Made by a program: the position numbers and the translations under genes. The notes beneath the pieces were generated by a model. The model did no database searches. It was not told the DNA's origin and was given only the letters and a program-made list of their open reading frames with translations. 64,000 bases of DNA from an uncultured Lachnospiraceae bacterium (GTDB taxonomy: Bacteria > Bacillota > Clostridia > Lachnospirales > Lachnospiraceae): NCBI GenBank assembly GCA_910588295.1, contig CAJUQO010000003.1, positions 68,187-132,186 of the forward strand, written 5' to 3'. Shown piece after piece: positions 1-7,346 of the stretch (positions are counted from its first letter, which is position 1; each line of letters opens with the position of its first letter).

Positions 1-888
1 CTTTCCAAGACAAGGGATAATATCGTGTCGGGCATGGACGCCATTTTCACGGGATTTTCCAAAATCGATGAGGATTTTTACGAGGAGCTGGAGGAGATCC
101 TGATCATGGGGGATATCGGCGTCCGGACGACGGAGAAGATCCTGGACCATCTCCGCGGGGAGGTGAGTGAAAAACATATCAAAGAGCCCTCGGAGTGCCG
201 GCAGCTTCTGATCGACAGTATCCGGGAGCAGATGCAGGTGGGGGAGGATGATTACGCATTCGAAAACCGCAGATCCGTGATCCTGATCGTAGGCGTAAAC
301 GGCGTGGGCAAGACTACCACCATCGGCAAGCTGGCCGGAAAGTTCAAAAACCAGGGCAAGAAAGTGGTGATCGCCGCGGCGGATACCTTCCGGGCAGCGG
401 CGGGCGAGCAGCTCTTGGTGTGGGCAAACCGGGCTGGGGTAGATATGATCGGCGGCCAGGAAGGAGCCGATCCGGCGTCCATCGTCTATGACGCGGTACA
501 GTCCGCCAAAGCCAGAAATGCGGATATACTGCTCTGCGACACGGCGGGGCGCCTTCACAATAAGAAAAATCTCATGGAGGAGCTGAAAAAGATCTACCGC
601 GTCATCGAGCGGGAATATCCGGAGGCATATCTTGAAACACTGGTAGTATTGGATGGAACTACGGGGCAAAACGCCATGGCCCAGGCGAAGCAGTTCCAGG
701 AGGCGGCCCACATCACAGGTATTGTGCTGACGAAGCTGGACGGTACGGCCAAGGGAGGAATCGCTGTGGCGATCCAGTCGGAGATGGGCATCCCGGTCAA
801 ATATATCGGCGTGGGCGAGACCATCGACGACCTGGAGAAATTTGATCCGGATCAGTTTGTGAATGCGCTGTTTAATACGGAGGGATAA
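1..888 (+). CDS. ftsY: Signal recognition particle receptor FtsY (5' end outside window)
   Basis: SRP receptor GTPase that docks the ribosome-nascent chain-SRP complex at the membrane for co-translational insertion. The NG domain is complete. I see the P-loop GVNGVGKTTT, the DTFRAAAGEQL insertion-box region, DTAGRLHNKKNL and the guanine-specificity motif TKLDGTAKGG. The reading frame is open from base 1 and begins LSKTRDNIVSGMD, which matches the usual FtsY N domain, so the GTG at 25 is internal and the true start lies upstream of the window. Three bases separate it from the threonine deaminase gene, suggesting one transcript. Its partner Ffh is encoded at 4706. Confidence 0.97.
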   Translation, partial: LSKTRDNIVSGMDAIFTGFSKIDEDFYEELEEILIMGDIGVRTTEKILDHLRGEVSEKHIKEPSECRQLLIDSIREQMQVGEDDYAFENRRSVILIVGVNGVGKTTTIGKLAGKFKNQGKKVVIAAADTFRAAAGEQLLVWANRAGVDMIGGQEGADPASIVYDAVQSAKARNADILLCDTAGRLHNKKNLMEELKKIYRVIEREYPEAYLETLVVLDGTTGQNAMAQAKQFQEAAHITGIVLTKLDGTAKGGIAVAIQSEMGIPVKYIGVGETIDDLEKFDPDQFVNALFNTEG

Positions 889-891
889 GAA

Positions 892-2112
892 ATGACAGAG
901 ATGCTTACATTGGAAAGATTTGAGGAGGCCACCGAGATAGTACATCAGGTGACCCGTGAGACGAAGCTGATTTACAGCGAATATCTCAGCAACAGGAGCG
1001 GCAATAAGGTGTACCTGAAGCCGGAAAATATGCAGTTCACCGGAGCTTACAAGCTGCGGGGCGCTTATTATAAGATTTCTACCATGACGGAGGAGGAGAG
1101 AGAGCGGGGCCTGATCACAGCCTCAGCGGGCAACCATGCCCAGGGAGTGGCCTACGCGGCTCAGAAATACGGCGTGAAAGCCATCATAGTCATGCCCACC
1201 ACCACGCCGCTGATCAAGGTGGAGCGTACCAAAAGTTATGGGGCGGAGACGATCATGTACGGGGACAATTATGACGCCGCTTGCGAGTATGCTCTGGGGC
1301 TGGCCGAGGAGAAAGGGTATACGTTCATTCATCCCTTTGACGACCTGACCGTAGCCACGGGGCAGGGAACCATTGCCATGGAGATTATTCAGGAGCTGCC
1401 TCTGGTGGATTATATCCTGGTGCCCATTGGCGGCGGAGGCCTGATCACAGGAGTGGCTGCTCTGGCCAAATTGTTGAAACCCAATATTAAGGTTATCGGC
1501 GTGGAGCCCCTGAACGCCAATTGTATACAGCTTTCGCTGGAGCGGGGCGAAGTATCTACTTTGGACGATGTGTATACGATTGCTGACGGTACGGCGGTGA
1601 AGACGCCGGGTAAGCAGATATTCCCGTATATCCAGCAGTATGTAGACGACATCATCACTGTGGAGGACGACGAGCTGATTGTGGCCTTCCTAGATATGGT
1701 GGAGAATCACAAGATGATCGTGGAAAACTCCGGTTTGCTGACGGTGGCTGCCCTGCGGCACATGGATATAAAAGGGAAAAAGGTAGTGCCGATCTTAAGC
1801 GGCGGCAATATGGACGTGATCACCATGGCTTCCGTAGTGCAGAACGGCCTGATTGCCCGGGACAGGGTATTCACTGTATCCGTCCTTTTGCCCGACAAGC
1901 CCGGCGAGTTGGTGCGTGTATCCCAGGTCATTGCCGAACTCAAGGGCAACGTCATCCGCCTGGACCACAACCAGTTCTTCAGCACCAACCGCCACATGGC
2001 TGTGGAACTCAAGATCACCATGGAGGCCTTTGGCACGGAGCACAAGCAGAAGATTTTAAAAGCCCTGGAGGGAAAAGGGTTCAGGCCGAAGCTGGTAAAA
2101 CCGAATTTATAA
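892..2112 (+). CDS. ilvA: Threonine ammonia-lyase (threonine deaminase) with C-terminal ACT domain
   Basis: PLP enzyme converting threonine to 2-oxobutyrate and ammonia, feeding isoleucine synthesis or threonine catabolism. At 406 residues it has the TdcB/IlvA-type fold. The PLP lysine is K54 in FTGAYKLRG, a phosphate-binding loop is present as PIGGGGLITG, and SGGN lies near residue 305. Residues from about 330 to the end form one ACT-like regulatory domain beginning VLLPDKPGELVRV. A single ACT domain fits the shorter clostridial form rather than the two-domain E. coli IlvA, so biosynthetic or catabolic use cannot be told from sequence. An intrinsic terminator follows. Confidence 0.93.
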   Translation: MTEMLTLERFEEATEIVHQVTRETKLIYSEYLSNRSGNKVYLKPENMQFTGAYKLRGAYYKISTMTEEERERGLITASAGNHAQGVAYAAQKYGVKAIIVMPTTTPLIKVERTKSYGAETIMYGDNYDAACEYALGLAEEKGYTFIHPFDDLTVATGQGTIAMEIIQELPLVDYILVPIGGGGLITGVAALAKLLKPNIKVIGVEPLNANCIQLSLERGEVSTLDDVYTIADGTAVKTPGKQIFPYIQQYVDDIITVEDDELIVAFLDMVENHKMIVENSGLLTVAALRHMDIKGKKVVPILSGGNMDVITMASVVQNGLIARDRVFTVSVLLPDKPGELVRVSQVIAELKGNVIRLDHNQFFSTNRHMAVELKITMEAFGTEHKQKILKALEGKGFRPKLVKPNL

Positions 2113-2124
2113 ACCGGAAAAGTG

Positions 2125-2158
2125 AAAAGCGTCTGCGATGGCTGCGGGCGCTTTTTTT
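2125..2158 (+). terminator. Intrinsic terminator after ilvA
   Basis: A 9-bp stem (2128-2136 with 2144-2152, two G-T pairs) and a 7-nt loop are followed by a T run. It ends the ftsY-ilvA transcript and separates it from the rtcB promoter 16 bp downstream. Confidence 0.75.
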
Positions 2159-2173
2159 GAATGGTAAAGCATA

Positions 2174-2202
2174 TTGACAAGAAAAGAAGTTTTTTCTATA
2201 CT
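2174..2202 (+). promoter_or_regulatory. Sigma-A promoter of the rtcB-prfH cassette
   Basis: Consensus -35 TTGACA (2174-2179), 17-bp spacer and -10 TATACT (2197-2202). It directs a transcript starting near 2209, giving an rtcB leader of about 240 nt. Confidence 0.8.
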
Positions 2203-2246
2203 GTAGATGGCACAGATTAACCAACAGATTCGAAAGGAGGAAGAAT

Positions 2247-2336
2247 ATGAGACGAACAGACAGAGCAGACAGAATGGTAACAGTGGTAAATAGAGAACAG
2301 ATTTTTCCTGCCGGAGATTTTAGGTTGTATATTTAA
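2247..2336 (+). CDS. Small 29-residue ORF in the rtcB leader
   Basis: A short open frame, ATG at 2247 to TAA at 2334-2336, encoding MRRTDRADRMVTVVNREQ followed by IFPAGDFRLYI. It has a strong Shine-Dalgarno AAAGGAGG (2233-2240) at good spacing, better than that of rtcB itself, so translation is plausible. Six of 29 residues are arginine. I recognise no family. Its place between promoter and a terminator-like hairpin suggests a leader peptide that senses translation, or a real small protein of the cassette. Conservation has not been tested. Confidence 0.5.
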   Translation: MRRTDRADRMVTVVNREQIFPAGDFRLYI

Positions 2337-2426
2337 GAAAAATAACGATTCTGCTATTCTATTCCGGCCAGGTTTTCATATCTGTATCTCTGTTTTTCAG
2401 AGATGCCTTTTTGTGGTTCAAAAAGG
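2310..2426 (+). promoter_or_regulatory. Structured rtcB leader: terminator-like hairpin and competing hairpin
   Basis: A 9-bp stem (2384-2392 with 2398-2406, loop of five T) is followed by CTTTTT, which looks like an intrinsic terminator. The same T run lies in CCTTTTTG (2406-2413), which pairs perfectly with CAAAAAGG (2419-2426) across a 5-nt loop, so the two structures share base 2406 and the T tail. Upstream, GCCGGA (2310-2315) can pair with TCCGGC (2363-2368). Together with the small ORF this resembles an attenuator. No riboswitch class is recognised. Confidence 0.5.
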
Positions 2427-2448
2427 TATTCCTACAAAGAAAGGGATT

Positions 2449-3573
2449 ATGAAAACAGTAGAAGGAATCTTTGCGTTCGCAAAAATATTCAATGATCATG
2501 TAGAAGATTATGCTCTGGCGCAGATGCAGATGATCTGCGATCATTGTGCTGCAAAGGGCAGCAAGATCCGCGTGATGCCGGATGTGCATCCGGGAAAGGC
2601 GGGACCGGTCGGTCTGACCATGACTGTCGGCGAAAAGATACTGCCGAATCTGGTGGGCATTGATATCGGCTGCGGTATCACACTGGCAAAATTAAAACAG
2701 AAAAAAGTAGAATTCCAAAGGCTGGATGCGGTTATCCGTGAAAATATTCCGGCTGCTTTTGGTGTTCGGAAAAAGCCCCACCGCTTCAACGAAAAATTTG
2801 ATTATACACAGCTTTGGTGTTATGGGCATCTTAATATAAACCGGGCCATGCGCAGCCTGGGAACGCTGGGCGGCGGAAATCATTTCCTTGAACTGGATAA
2901 GGACAACGAAGGGAATCTGTATGTGGCCATACACAGCGGGAGCCGCCATCTGGGAAAAGAGGTTGCGGAATACTATCTGAACCGGGGGCAGAAATGTTTG
3001 AGAGAGCAGGGCATGGAGATTCCCTATGAACTAACCGATCTGTCAGGGGATTTGCGGGAGGAATATCTCCACGATCAGCTTCTCGTGCTGGAATATGCCG
3101 CTTTGAACCGGGAGGCCATACTGGATGAACTGGCGAAGGGGATGAAGTGGAAGGTGACGGAGCGTACTTGCTGTATTCACAATTATGTGGAAATCATGGA
3201 GGAAGGCAGGGCAAAAAAATGTATTCTGCGCAAAGGCGCCATTTCCGCCAGGAGCGGGGAGCGGGTCGTCATTCCGATCAATATGCGCGACGGCATCCTG
3301 CTGGGAACGGGGAAGGGAAATGAAGACTGGAACTGTTCCGCGCCCCATGGTTCGGGGCGGCTCCTGCGGCGTGATGCGGTGAAAGAACGTTACACGGTGG
3401 CTGATTTTAAAAGGGAAATGAGAGGTATATACTGTCCCTGCCTGGGGAAAGGAACACTGGATGAAGCGCCTTTCGCCTATAGGAAAATAGAGGAGATCAT
3501 GGATGCCATAGGGGACAGCGTCGCCGTCACAGACATATTAAAACCGGTCTACTGCTATAAGGGCGGAAATTAA
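2449..3573 (+). CDS. rtcB: RNA-splicing ligase RtcB family protein (PrfH-associated type)
   Basis: GTP- and Mn2+-dependent RNA ligase joining 2',3'-cyclic phosphate (or 3'-phosphate) to 5'-OH ends. The protein is 374 residues from ATG 2449 (MKTVEGIFAFAKIF); the frame is open back to GTG 2413, but that would place the start inside a leader hairpin. Visible family signatures are GIDIGCGI with the metal-binding cysteine, GTLGGGNHFLEL, HSGSRHLG, RSGERVVIPINMRDG, and APHGSGRLLRR, whose H300 is the expected guanylylated histidine. Close linkage to prfH marks it as the rescue-associated form rather than a tRNA-splicing ligase. Known RtcB-PrfH pairs repair 16S rRNA cut in the decoding centre; that role here is inferred. 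Confidence 0.93.
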   Translation: MKTVEGIFAFAKIFNDHVEDYALAQMQMICDHCAAKGSKIRVMPDVHPGKAGPVGLTMTVGEKILPNLVGIDIGCGITLAKLKQKKVEFQRLDAVIRENIPAAFGVRKKPHRFNEKFDYTQLWCYGHLNINRAMRSLGTLGGGNHFLELDKDNEGNLYVAIHSGSRHLGKEVAEYYLNRGQKCLREQGMEIPYELTDLSGDLREEYLHDQLLVLEYAALNREAILDELAKGMKWKVTERTCCIHNYVEIMEEGRAKKCILRKGAISARSGERVVIPINMRDGILLGTGKGNEDWNCSAPHGSGRLLRRDAVKERYTVADFKREMRGIYCPCLGKGTLDEAPFAYRKIEEIMDAIGDSVAVTDILKPVYCYKGGN

Positions 3574-3591
3574 GCAAAGGGAGGAGAATAT

Positions 3592-4182
3592 ATGATCATT
3601 CAGTTAAGTTCAGGACAGGGGCCGGCGGAGTGCGGGCTGGCTGTCCGCAAATTATATGAATCCCTGCGGGAAGAATACCCGGATATCGAGATGCTGGCGT
3701 GTCACCCGTCAGGGGAAGCGGGCTGTTACACGTCAATCCTTTTTTCCACAGAACAGGATCTGTCCGGGCTGGAAGGCAGTGTACAGTGGATATGTAAGAG
3801 TCCTTTCCGGCCCCATCATAAGAGGAAAAACTGGTTTGTGGATGTGAGTGTGATTCCGGAGACGGAACATGTATGCAAAGAGCAGGACATCCGCTTTGAA
3901 CGTTTTCATTGCGGCGGAAATGGCGGGCAGAATGTGAATAAAGTGGAGACGGGCGTTCGGCTGCTACACATTCCCACAGGCATTACCGTGACATCGACGG
4001 CCCGGCGCAGCCAGTTTGCCAATAAAAAAGATGCGTTAAATAAGCTCAATAGTATATTGGACGAAAGAGAGAGGAGCGAGCAAAAAAAACAGGCGAACGC
4101 GGCATGGAAGGAGCACACACGCATTATCCGGGGGAATCCCGTTAGGGTGTATGAGGGGATGAAATTTCGGATCAAAGCATAA
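3592..4182 (+). CDS. prfH: Peptide chain release factor-like protein PrfH
   Basis: Stand-alone class I release-factor paralogue, 196 residues, lacking the stop-codon recognition domain of RF1/RF2. The peptidyl-tRNA hydrolysis motif is intact: CGGNGGQNVNKVETGVR, with GGQ at 111-113. The basic C-terminus (SEQKKQANAAWKEHTRI) is typical of the family. It starts 18 bp after rtcB with GGGAGGAG in front of the ATG, so the two are cotranscribed. PrfH is known to release nascent chains from ribosomes whose 16S rRNA has been cleaved in the decoding centre, allowing RtcB to religate the break. No toxin or nuclease gene is adjacent. Confidence 0.92.
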   Translation: MIIQLSSGQGPAECGLAVRKLYESLREEYPDIEMLACHPSGEAGCYTSILFSTEQDLSGLEGSVQWICKSPFRPHHKRKNWFVDVSVIPETEHVCKEQDIRFERFHCGGNGGQNVNKVETGVRLLHIPTGITVTSTARRSQFANKKDALNKLNSILDERERSEQKKQANAAWKEHTRIIRGNPVRVYEGMKFRIKA

Positions 4183-4203
4183 GCGTTTGTAAAGAAAAAA
4201 CAC

Positions 4204-4232
4204 TTGACAACCACGCATCTCCGTTGTATTAT
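4204..4232 (+). promoter_or_regulatory. Sigma-A promoter of the ylxM-ffh operon
   Basis: TTGACA (4204-4209), 17-bp spacer and TATTAT (4227-4232). The ylxM start codon at 4249 is only 16 bp past the -10 box, so the 5' leader should be about 10 nt and hold little beyond AAGGTG. Confidence 0.8.
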
Positions 4233-4248
4233 ACACAAGGTGTTGGAA

Positions 4249-4593
4249 ATGGAAAAGTTTGTGAGACGGACATTGCTATATGATTTTTATGGAGAACTTC
4301 TGACAGAGCATCAGCGGGAGGTTTATGAAGCCGTGGTGCTTGAGGATTATTCGGTCAGTGAAGTGGCGGCCGACAGGGGCATCAGCCGGCAGGGCATCCA
4401 TGATCTGGTCAGGCGGGTAGACCGGCTGCTGGAGGGATATGAGGAGCGTCTGGGGCTGGTGGATCGGTTTATCCGCATCCGGAAACAGGTCGGCCGGATT
4501 CAGAAAATGGTGTCCGATTGTACAGCCGAAGGGCTTGCCGAGGTCAAACAGGCCGTTGCAGAGATTTCCGGCAGTATACTGGAGGAATTGTAA
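4249..4593 (+). CDS. ylxM: YlxM/p13-like putative helix-turn-helix DNA-binding protein
   Basis: A 114-residue member of the UPF0122 family, almost always found directly upstream of ffh and proposed to act with the SRP pathway. The helix-turn-helix spans about residues 20-60 (LTEHQREVYEAVVLEDYSVS, then a segment with SRQGIHDLVRR) and resembles sigma-factor region 4. I chose ATG 4249 because the frame upstream runs back into the promoter. AAGGTG at 4237-4242 serves as ribosome binding site. About 110 bp separate it from ffh. Confidence 0.88.
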   Translation: MEKFVRRTLLYDFYGELLTEHQREVYEAVVLEDYSVSEVAADRGISRQGIHDLVRRVDRLLEGYEERLGLVDRFIRIRKQVGRIQKMVSDCTAEGLAEVKQAVAEISGSILEEL

Positions 4594-4705
4594 ATTATGC
4601 AGGAATGGCTTTTGGAAAATAGGCGGATTGTTGATAACAGTTCAGGCGGTCAACTTTTTTGAAGTGTCATGATTGTTAAACAGTGCATCCCCACAGGAGA
4701 GTTTT

Positions 4706-6055
4706 ATGGCATTTGACAGTTTAACCGAGAAATTACAGAATGTGTTCAGGAACCTGAGAAGCAAAGGGCGGTTGACCGAAGCGGATGTAAAAACCGCGCT
4801 GCGGGAGGTCAAGATGGCTCTTCTTGAGGCTGACGTCAGCTTCAAGGTAGTCAGGCAGTTTACCAAAGCCGTGCAGGAGCGGGCCGTGGGCCAGGATGTA
4901 ATGAACGGGCTGAACCCGGGTCAGATGGTGATCAAGATCGTCAATGACGAGCTGGTCAGCCTGATGGGTTCCGAGATGACAGAGATCGCCCTGAAGCCAG
5001 GCAATGAGATTACGATCATTATGATGGCTGGTCTGCAGGGCGCCGGTAAGACGACCACGGCGGCTAAGATCGCCGGAAAACTGAAAGCCAAAGGGCGTCA
5101 GCCTCTGCTGGTGGCCTGCGACGTGTACCGGCCGGCGGCTGTGGAGCAGTTAAAGATCAACGGCGAAAAGCAGGGGGTGGAGGTATTCACCCTCGGCGAT
5201 AAGATGAAGCCGGTGGACATTGCTAAGGCTTCCATTGAGCATGCGAAAGACGCCAAGAAGAATATTGTGATCATAGATACGGCCGGCCGTCTGCATATCG
5301 ACGAGGATATGATGCAGGAGCTCAAGGATATCCGGGAGGCTGTGAAAGTGGATCAGACGTTGCTGGTGGTGGACGCCATGACCGGCCAGGACGCGGTGAA
5401 CGTCTCGGAGACCTTCAACAGGGAGATCGGTATAGACGGCGTGGTGCTGACCAAGCTGGACGGCGATACCAGGGGCGGCGCGGCCCTTTCTATTAAGGCG
5501 ATCAGCGGCAAGCCGATCCTCTATGTGGGTATGGGAGAAAAACTCTCGGATCTGGAACCCTTTTATCCGGATCGCATGGCATCCCGTATCTTGGGTATGG
5601 GCGATGTGATGAGCCTGATCGAGAAGGCCGAGGCCAATCTGGACGAGGAAAAGGCTAAGGAGATGGAGCAGAAGCTCCGCAAGGCCAGTTTCGGGTTTGA
5701 CGATTACCTGGAGAGCATGAATCAGATGCGCAATATGGGCGGTATATCCAGTGTTTTAAGTATGCTGCCCGGTATGGGCGGCGGCAAAATGAAGGATATC
5801 GAGGGCATGATCGACGAGAAAGATCTGGCCAGAAAAGAGGCCATTGTCCTGTCTATGACGCCGAAAGAGCGGGCCAACCCGGATCTGCTGAACATATCCA
5901 GGAAACAGCGGATTGCCAGAGGCGCCGGTGTGGATATCAGCGAAGTGAACCGCTTCGTCAAGCAGTTTGACCAGACCCGCAAAATGATGAAGCAGATGCC
6001 CGGTATGATGGGCGGCAAGGGCGGTAAAAAGGGCCGGTTCCGTCTGCCCTTTTAA
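4706..6055 (+). CDS. ffh: Signal recognition particle protein Ffh
   Basis: GTPase and RNA-binding core of SRP, 449 residues. The N domain begins MAFDSLTEKLQNVF; the G domain shows GLQGAGKTTTAAK, DVYRPAAVEQL, DTAGRLHIDEDMM and TKLDGDTRGG. The methionine-rich M domain occupies roughly residues 325-449, with GMGGGKMKDIEGM and an end rich in MMKQMPGMMGGKGG, and binds signal sequences and 4.5S RNA. Start ATG 4706 follows AGGAGA at 5-bp spacing; the in-frame codon at 4673 lacks a site. It is followed by rpsP in the usual order. Confidence 0.98.
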   Translation: MAFDSLTEKLQNVFRNLRSKGRLTEADVKTALREVKMALLEADVSFKVVRQFTKAVQERAVGQDVMNGLNPGQMVIKIVNDELVSLMGSEMTEIALKPGNEITIIMMAGLQGAGKTTTAAKIAGKLKAKGRQPLLVACDVYRPAAVEQLKINGEKQGVEVFTLGDKMKPVDIAKASIEHAKDAKKNIVIIDTAGRLHIDEDMMQELKDIREAVKVDQTLLVVDAMTGQDAVNVSETFNREIGIDGVVLTKLDGDTRGGAALSIKAISGKPILYVGMGEKLSDLEPFYPDRMASRILGMGDVMSLIEKAEANLDEEKAKEMEQKLRKASFGFDDYLESMNQMRNMGGISSVLSMLPGMGGGKMKDIEGMIDEKDLARKEAIVLSMTPKERANPDLLNISRKQRIARGAGVDISEVNRFVKQFDQTRKMMKQMPGMMGGKGGKKGRFRLPF

Positions 6056-6122
6056 TGACATGTTTAGAATGGATAGCATCCTTTCTATATAAATTGCAAA
6101 TACATTAAGGAGGTGAAAGAAA

Positions 6123-6368
6123 ATGGCAGTAAAGATCAGATTGAGAAGAATGGGAAAGAAGAAAGCTCCCTTCTATAGAATCATCGTAGCGGATTCCCGT
6201 TCCCCGAGGGACGGACGGTTTATCGAGGAGATCGGAACCTATGATCCGAACCAGGAGCCCAGCGCTTACAAGGTAAACGAGGAGGCGGCTAAGAAATGGC
6301 TGGCCTGCGGCGCTCAGCCGACAGACGTGGTTGCACGTATTTTCAAGCTGGCCGGGATCGAAAAATAA
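6123..6368 (+). CDS. rpsP: 30S ribosomal protein S16
   Basis: Small-subunit protein needed early in 30S assembly; 81 residues, the normal length. It begins MAVKIRLRRMGKKKAPFYRI and contains DSRSPRDGRFIEEIGTYDP, both diagnostic. A very strong site AAGGAGGTG sits just upstream. The 67-bp gap after ffh holds a small imperfect hairpin (6065-6085). Order ffh-rpsP-khpA-rimM-trmD is conserved in Firmicutes. Confidence 0.99.
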   Translation: MAVKIRLRRMGKKKAPFYRIIVADSRSPRDGRFIEEIGTYDPNQEPSAYKVNEEAAKKWLACGAQPTDVVARIFKLAGIEK

Positions 6369-6386
6369 TCTATCAGGAGGCATGTG

Positions 6387-6617
6387 ATGAAAGAGTTAGT
6401 TGAAGTAATTGCAAAATCTCTTGTAGAAAAACCTGATCTGGTGGTTGTCACGGAGACGGAGACAGAAGAAGCCTTTGTCGTGGAGCTGAAGGTCGATCCC
6501 GCCGATATGGGCAAGGTGATCGGACGCCAGGGCCGTATCGCCAAGGCGATCCGCGCGGTGGTGAAGGCCGCGTCTTCAAAGTATGACAAAAAGGTTATCG
6601 TGGAAATTATGCAGTAA
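6387..6617 (+). CDS. khpA: KH-domain RNA-binding protein KhpA
   Basis: A 76-residue single KH-domain protein (YlqC family) that binds RNA, usually with KhpB/Jag, and affects cell division and small-RNA function in other Firmicutes. The KH signature is VIGRQGRIAKAIRAVVKAAS at about residues 44-63. AGGAGG (6375-6380) is placed for ATG 6387; the GTG directly before it is a less likely start. It lies 18 bp after rpsP, followed by a terminator. Confidence 0.93.
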   Translation: MKELVEVIAKSLVEKPDLVVVTETETEEAFVVELKVDPADMGKVIGRQGRIAKAIRAVVKAASSKYDKKVIVEIMQ

Positions 6618-6621
6618 TACA

Positions 6622-6668
6622 GAAAGCCCGCCATTACACAAGGTACGCCTTCGGTGTGGCGGCCTTTC
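6622..6668. repeat. Long imperfect hairpin after khpA
   Basis: GAAAGCCCGCC (6622-6632) pairs with GGCGGCCTTTC (6658-6668), and an inner ACACAAGG/CCTTCGGTGT arm extends it. There is no T run, so it looks like a palindromic repeat or RNA-stabilising structure rather than a terminator. Confidence 0.5.
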
Positions 6669-6687
6669 CGCATACTACGGCATGCCG

Positions 6688-6716
6688 GGGATATTGCTCT
6701 GCAATATCCCTTTTTT
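6688..6716 (+). terminator. Intrinsic terminator between khpA and rimM
   Basis: Perfect 9-bp stem GGGATATTG / CAATATCCC (6688-6696, 6702-6710) with a 5-nt loop and six T. It would separate khpA from rimM, either fully or as a partial stop. Confidence 0.85.
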
Positions 6717-6780
6717 CTACTCGGGCATCAGGCATGTGTATTAGCCGTGCAGACCGTGAGAAAGTGATTGGGGATAATAT

Positions 6781-7299
6781 ATGGAACAGTATTTTCAGGT
6801 GGGTGTGATCTCCTCCACCCATGGGATTCGAGGAGAAGTAAAGGTGTATCCGACCACGGATGATCCCGCCCGTTTCCGTCGGCTGAAGGAGGTATTGCTG
6901 GATACAGGCGGCGGATGGATGACCATGGAGCTGGAACAGGTGCGTTTTTTCAAGCAGATGGTCATTGTCAAATTTAAAGGGTATGATTCCATCAATGAGG
7001 TGGAAAAATACCGCAATAAAGGGCTGTTTGTGCCGCGGGAACAGGCAGTTCCCCTGGAGGAGGGGGAGTATTATATTGCGGATCTTCTGGGAATGAAAGT
7101 GTTCACCGAGGATGGCGGGCAATTCGGAACCCTGAGAGATGTGATGCAGACGGGGGCTAATGATGTATATGTGATCGACAGTCTGCATAACGGCGAGGTG
7201 CTGGTGCCGGCCATTGCCGACTGTGTTCTGGAAATATCGGTGGAGCAGGGGTGGATGAAGATCCATCTTCTGGACGGGCTGTTAGATCAGGGGCAATAA
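6781..7299 (+). CDS. rimM: Ribosome maturation factor RimM
   Basis: Factor that binds S19 and helps mature the 30S head; 172 residues, normal length. The N-terminal RimM barrel starts FQVGVISSTHGIRGEVKV, and the C-terminal PRC-barrel region contains EEGEYYIADLLGMKV and GEVLVPAIADCV. The ATG overlaps no other gene; the upstream site is a weak GGGGAT. It is 47 bp before trmD, its usual partner. Confidence 0.96.
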   Translation: MEQYFQVGVISSTHGIRGEVKVYPTTDDPARFRRLKEVLLDTGGGWMTMELEQVRFFKQMVIVKFKGYDSINEVEKYRNKGLFVPREQAVPLEEGEYYIADLLGMKVFTEDGGQFGTLRDVMQTGANDVYVIDSLHNGEVLVPAIADCVLEISVEQGWMKIHLLDGLLDQGQ

Positions 7300-7346
7300 T
7301 GCGGCGGAGCTGAATTGCCGCTGGCAGATAACGGGAGGGGATAGGC

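Noticed and set aside
25..27. GTG as start of ftsY
   Set aside because: Frame is open to base 1 and the upstream residues match FtsY, so the gene is truncated by the window.
4204..4248. Longer N-terminus for ylxM
   Set aside because: Covers the -35 and -10 boxes of its own promoter.
4597..4662. 22-codon frame between ylxM and ffh
   Set aside because: No ribosome binding site and no family-like sequence.
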